From positions 1 to 8,930 of the forward strand of contig CAMGAZ010000045.1 of NCBI GenBank assembly GCA_946008205.1: a stretch of 8,930 nucleotides of DNA, in the 5' to 3' direction. Source of the stretch: an uncultured Clostridium sp. GTDB taxonomy: Bacteria > Bacillota > Clostridia > TANB77 > CAG-508. Under the pieces are notes generated by a model. The model saw only the letters and a program-made list of their open reading frames with translations. It ran no database searches and had not been told where the DNA came from. Of this stretch, positions 7,293-8,930 are shown piece by piece (the first letter of the stretch is position 1; every line of letters starts with the position of its first letter). The position numbers and the translations under genes are program-made.

Positions 7293-7478
7293 GCCAACGA
7301 AACTATGTATTGAATAGGCTATATTTACCGCTACTGGCACTACTATACAGGCGAAACCAGCAAGCAGATTTATGCGATTGCCGATGCCGAGCTTATGGCC
7401 GAAAGCTGGCTGGGCTTCCACACCCTAGATGTAGAGATGGCAATTGACAACTTAAAAGAAATCTCAGCTGAAGCATAA
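7293..7478 (+). pseudogene. C-terminal remnant of an antitoxin-like gene in the opposite orientation
   Basis: This plus-strand frame ends at TAA 7476-7478 and reads IGYIYRYWHYYTGETSKQIY, then AIADAELMAESWLGFHTLD, then VEMAIDNLKEISAEA. It is preceded by NETMY and a TGA at 7311-7313. It lines up with the middle domain of the HTH protein at 7611-8252 (SPEYWMGWALAYYQWWSD and KEIF...LHEADITKFTDIM). The shared pattern is Y-W-x-G, then an aromatic YxxW block, then K-(E/Q)-I, then H-x-x-D. The TGA falls exactly on the conserved Trp, so a TGG to TGA nonsense change is likely. There is no start codon context, and upstream sequence belongs to the minus-strand DUF2939-like gene. I infer a truncated relative from another toxin-antitoxin family; the match is by eye and distant. 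Confidence 0.55.
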
Positions 7479-7527
7479 CAAGTAATACCCAAAAGCTAAA
7501 AGCCGACCAATAGCACTACGTAAAATT

Positions 7528-7578
7528 AAAAGCTGATACTCTGCAAGTCCTTGCGACCTGTATGAGTATCAGCTTTTT
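7528..7578. terminator. Symmetric intrinsic terminator (copy 2)
   Basis: AAAAGCTGATACTC (7528-7541) pairs perfectly with GAGTATCAGCTTTT (7564-7577). The 22-nt loop contains its own GCAAG/CTTGC mini-hairpin (7543-7554). It sits 33 nt past the stop of the HTH gene and can end transcription from either side. Stem and right flank (CAGCTTTTTGTGTT) match copy 1 at 6196-6245. Confidence 0.85.
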
Positions 7579-7610
7579 GTGTTAATTATGCTGCCACTAC
7601 GGCCAAAACG

Positions 7611-8252
7611 CTAGTGTTCCAGCAAATCCTCTACATCACAGCCAAAAACCTTCGCCAACCTGTAAACAGTTTCCACGCTCGCCTTATTTATATCCTTATT
7701 ACGCTGTTCGTACATCTGTATGGAGCGCAAACTTACTCCAGATTGACGAGCAAGTTCCGTCTGTGTCATACCTGTATAACTGCGAAAACGCTTCAAATTT
7801 GTTTCAGCAAAATGTTCATGCATAAGCCTATCCATAATATCTGTAAACTTAGTGATATCCGCTTCATGTAACGTGTAATACATTTTCTGCAAATCTTTAT
7901 AGCTCACCACTTGAAAAATTTCCTTATACTGCCTGTCAGACCACCATTGATAGTACGCCAGTGCCCATCCCATCCAATATTCTGGCGAACGAGCATAATT
8001 TATTTTGGGCTCAATATCCAGCACTTTACCAGTTGCCTCTTCCACAATGTCCAGTGCTATCACAATTGCACTTTTAACAGGTATATATTTACGCTCAGCC
8101 TTAGCCATGCGCCTACCAACAGAACTACACGCAAACATATGCATGAAATCATCACCAGATATGTTACAGCTATTGATGGCATAATCAAAAGCATCGCCAA
8201 GCCTATACTGCGCTTTACTTACATAAGTTTCTGGGTATGCGTGCATCGTCAT
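7611..8252 (-). CDS. XRE-type HTH protein, probable antitoxin or regulator of the DUF3990 partner
   Basis: The protein has 213 residues in two parts. The N-terminal two thirds is a domain common to gut Firmicute partners of DUF3990 toxins: YVSKAQYRLGDAFDYAINSC near residue 10, SPEYWMGWALAYYQWWSD at about 90-107, and HEADITKF. An XRE/HTH_3 domain follows at about 150-213: TNLKRFRSYTGMTQTELARQ, SGVSLRSIQMYEQR, then VFGCDVEDLLEH. It probably neutralises the upstream DUF3990 protein and represses the operon through the HTH, as usual for such pairs (inference from family context). The ATG at 8250-8252 is chosen, with GAGAGG 11 nt upstream; a TTG at 8258 is an alternative, and both positions are conserved in the decayed copy at 6124. 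The gene overlaps the upstream gene by 38 nt, implying translational coupling, and is followed by a terminator. Confidence 0.85.
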   Translation of the reverse strand: MTMHAYPETYVSKAQYRLGDAFDYAINSCNISGDDFMHMFACSSVGRRMAKAERKYIPVKSAIVIALDIVEEATGKVLDIEPKINYARSPEYWMGWALAYYQWWSDRQYKEIFQVVSYKDLQKMYYTLHEADITKFTDIMDRLMHEHFAETNLKRFRSYTGMTQTELARQSGVSLRSIQMYEQRNKDINKASVETVYRLAKVFGCDVEDLLEH

Positions 8253-8859
8253 TACCAACCCGTCCTCTCATAATGTCTTGAATATATAAGCCATCGCTTT
8301 CTTCTTCCAACATCTGCTCATAAATCCGATCAGCTTCTTTATTTCTATCGCAACGCTTATCATAGTATTTATCTTTTTCAGCATTGTTATAACCTTCAAA
8401 ATGCAGCTTGGAAAAAGCATATTTCGACTTAATAACAATCTGCTCGCCAAGTTTGCCCAAACGCATTGCCCTTGCCAGTTGCTCCACGGATATACCATAA
8501 TTTAAAAATGTTTCTGCATAATCAAAATAAGAATCATCTGCACGATAACCAGTAATAATATCATATGCATTCACATTAACCGCAAAATTATCAATCAGAT
8601 ATTGCTTTGCTCGTCTGGCAACAGGATTCTTAAGCGTAAATAAACGATGTTCAACCAAAACTGCAATCCAATTCAGTATAGTGTATTGTGGACTGTTCAA
8701 ATGTAATACTTTTAAGTATTCTGTATCTAAGGTATAACGATTGGCATAACCATCATGCAGATCAGATACAGCCCATTCCATCGCTAATGCTTTGCTTTCC
8801 GTACAGTAAAAACCTAAGCCAAAATCATTATTACGCTTGCCTTTGCCAAATGTTGGCAT
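8215..8859 (-). CDS. DUF3990 family protein, probable toxin; true start not visible
   Basis: From the first internal ATG (8857-8859) it encodes 214 residues beginning MPTFGKGKRNNDFGLGFYCT, followed by ES.ALAMEWA. This is the hallmark of DUF3990, a family I recall as related to ADP-ribosyltransferases and paired with HTH antitoxins. The C-terminus is charged (NNAEKDKYYDKRCDRNKEAD) and ends MRGRVGNDDARIPRNLCK. The listed start is a convenience: it has no ribosome binding site. The frame stays open upstream to 8928 and reads SLYNEPSENIIE immediately before, which aligns with the family's usual LYHGS...ENIIE beginning. No ATG, GTG or TTG occurs in that stretch, so the gene either continues past the window edge or is 5'-damaged. 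The change of LYHGS to LYNEP removes a His and a Gly expected in the active fold, so activity is doubtful. It overlaps the HTH gene by 38 nt. Confidence 0.8.
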   Translation of the reverse strand: MPTFGKGKRNNDFGLGFYCTESKALAMEWAVSDLHDGYANRYTLDTEYLKVLHLNSPQYTILNWIAVLVEHRLFTLKNPVARRAKQYLIDNFAVNVNAYDIITGYRADDSYFDYAETFLNYGISVEQLARAMRLGKLGEQIVIKSKYAFSKLHFEGYNNAEKDKYYDKRCDRNKEADRIYEQMLEEESDGLYIQDIMRGRVGNDDARIPRNLCK

Positions 8860-8930
8860 TTCTATAATATTTTCTGATGGCTCATTGTATAATGAAATTG
8901 CACACCTGAAAAATTGAATAAAAAATAGTC

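Noticed and set aside
7188..7421. Minus-strand open frame of 77 codons with a hydrophobic stretch
   Set aside because: It overlaps the pseudogene and the plus-strand antitoxin-like remnant in another frame. Its hydrophobic part is the antisense of the remnant, and it has no ribosome binding site.

Overview
The window comes from an AT-rich bacterial genome. Dense same-strand operons, strong AGGAGG-type ribosome binding sites and the gene families seen (DUF3990 toxin with HTH partner, DUF2939-like anchored protein) point to a Firmicute. A gut Negativicute or Clostridium relative is my inference. No rRNA, tRNA, CRISPR array or transposase is visible. Every intact gene lies on the minus strand, so the region reads from high to low coordinates.

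Region A (about 5925 down to 1) is one tightly packed operon of four genes behind one visible promoter. In order they are a 521-residue protein with a CoiA-like Cys/His zinc cluster at its N-terminus, a 947-residue protein with two coiled coils and a C-terminal AAA-like domain whose nucleotide-binding motifs look dead, a 336-residue protein of no recognised family, and the N-terminus of a large superfamily 2 helicase that runs off the left edge. Stops and starts overlap or nearly touch (14-nt gap, TAATG, TGATG). The helicase N-terminus resembles the DUF1998-type helicases of phage-defence systems such as Druantia and DISARM. With three poorly characterised partners, the operon is a good candidate for an undescribed or divergent anti-phage system. 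The last 12 to 13 codons at the left edge switch from helicase-like to CpaF (secretion ATPase)-like sequence directly after the P-loop, so that edge may be a chimeric join.

Region B (about 5990 to 7610) is a graveyard. It holds a shrunken copy of a toxin tail plus antitoxin, reduced to a 42-codon in-frame remnant. Next comes a DUF2939-like membrane-anchored protein gene with three in-frame stops and a lost N-terminus. After that is a plus-strand remnant of another antitoxin-like gene carrying a TGA where a Trp codon is expected. Two near-identical symmetric terminator hairpins sit at 6196 and 7528.

Region C (7611 to the right edge) is a toxin-antitoxin-like pair: a DUF3990 protein, possibly of the ADP-ribosyltransferase fold, overlapping by 38 nt an XRE-type HTH protein. 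The same overlap is preserved in the decayed copy in region B. The DUF3990 gene has no obvious start inside the window, and its N-terminal signature is altered.
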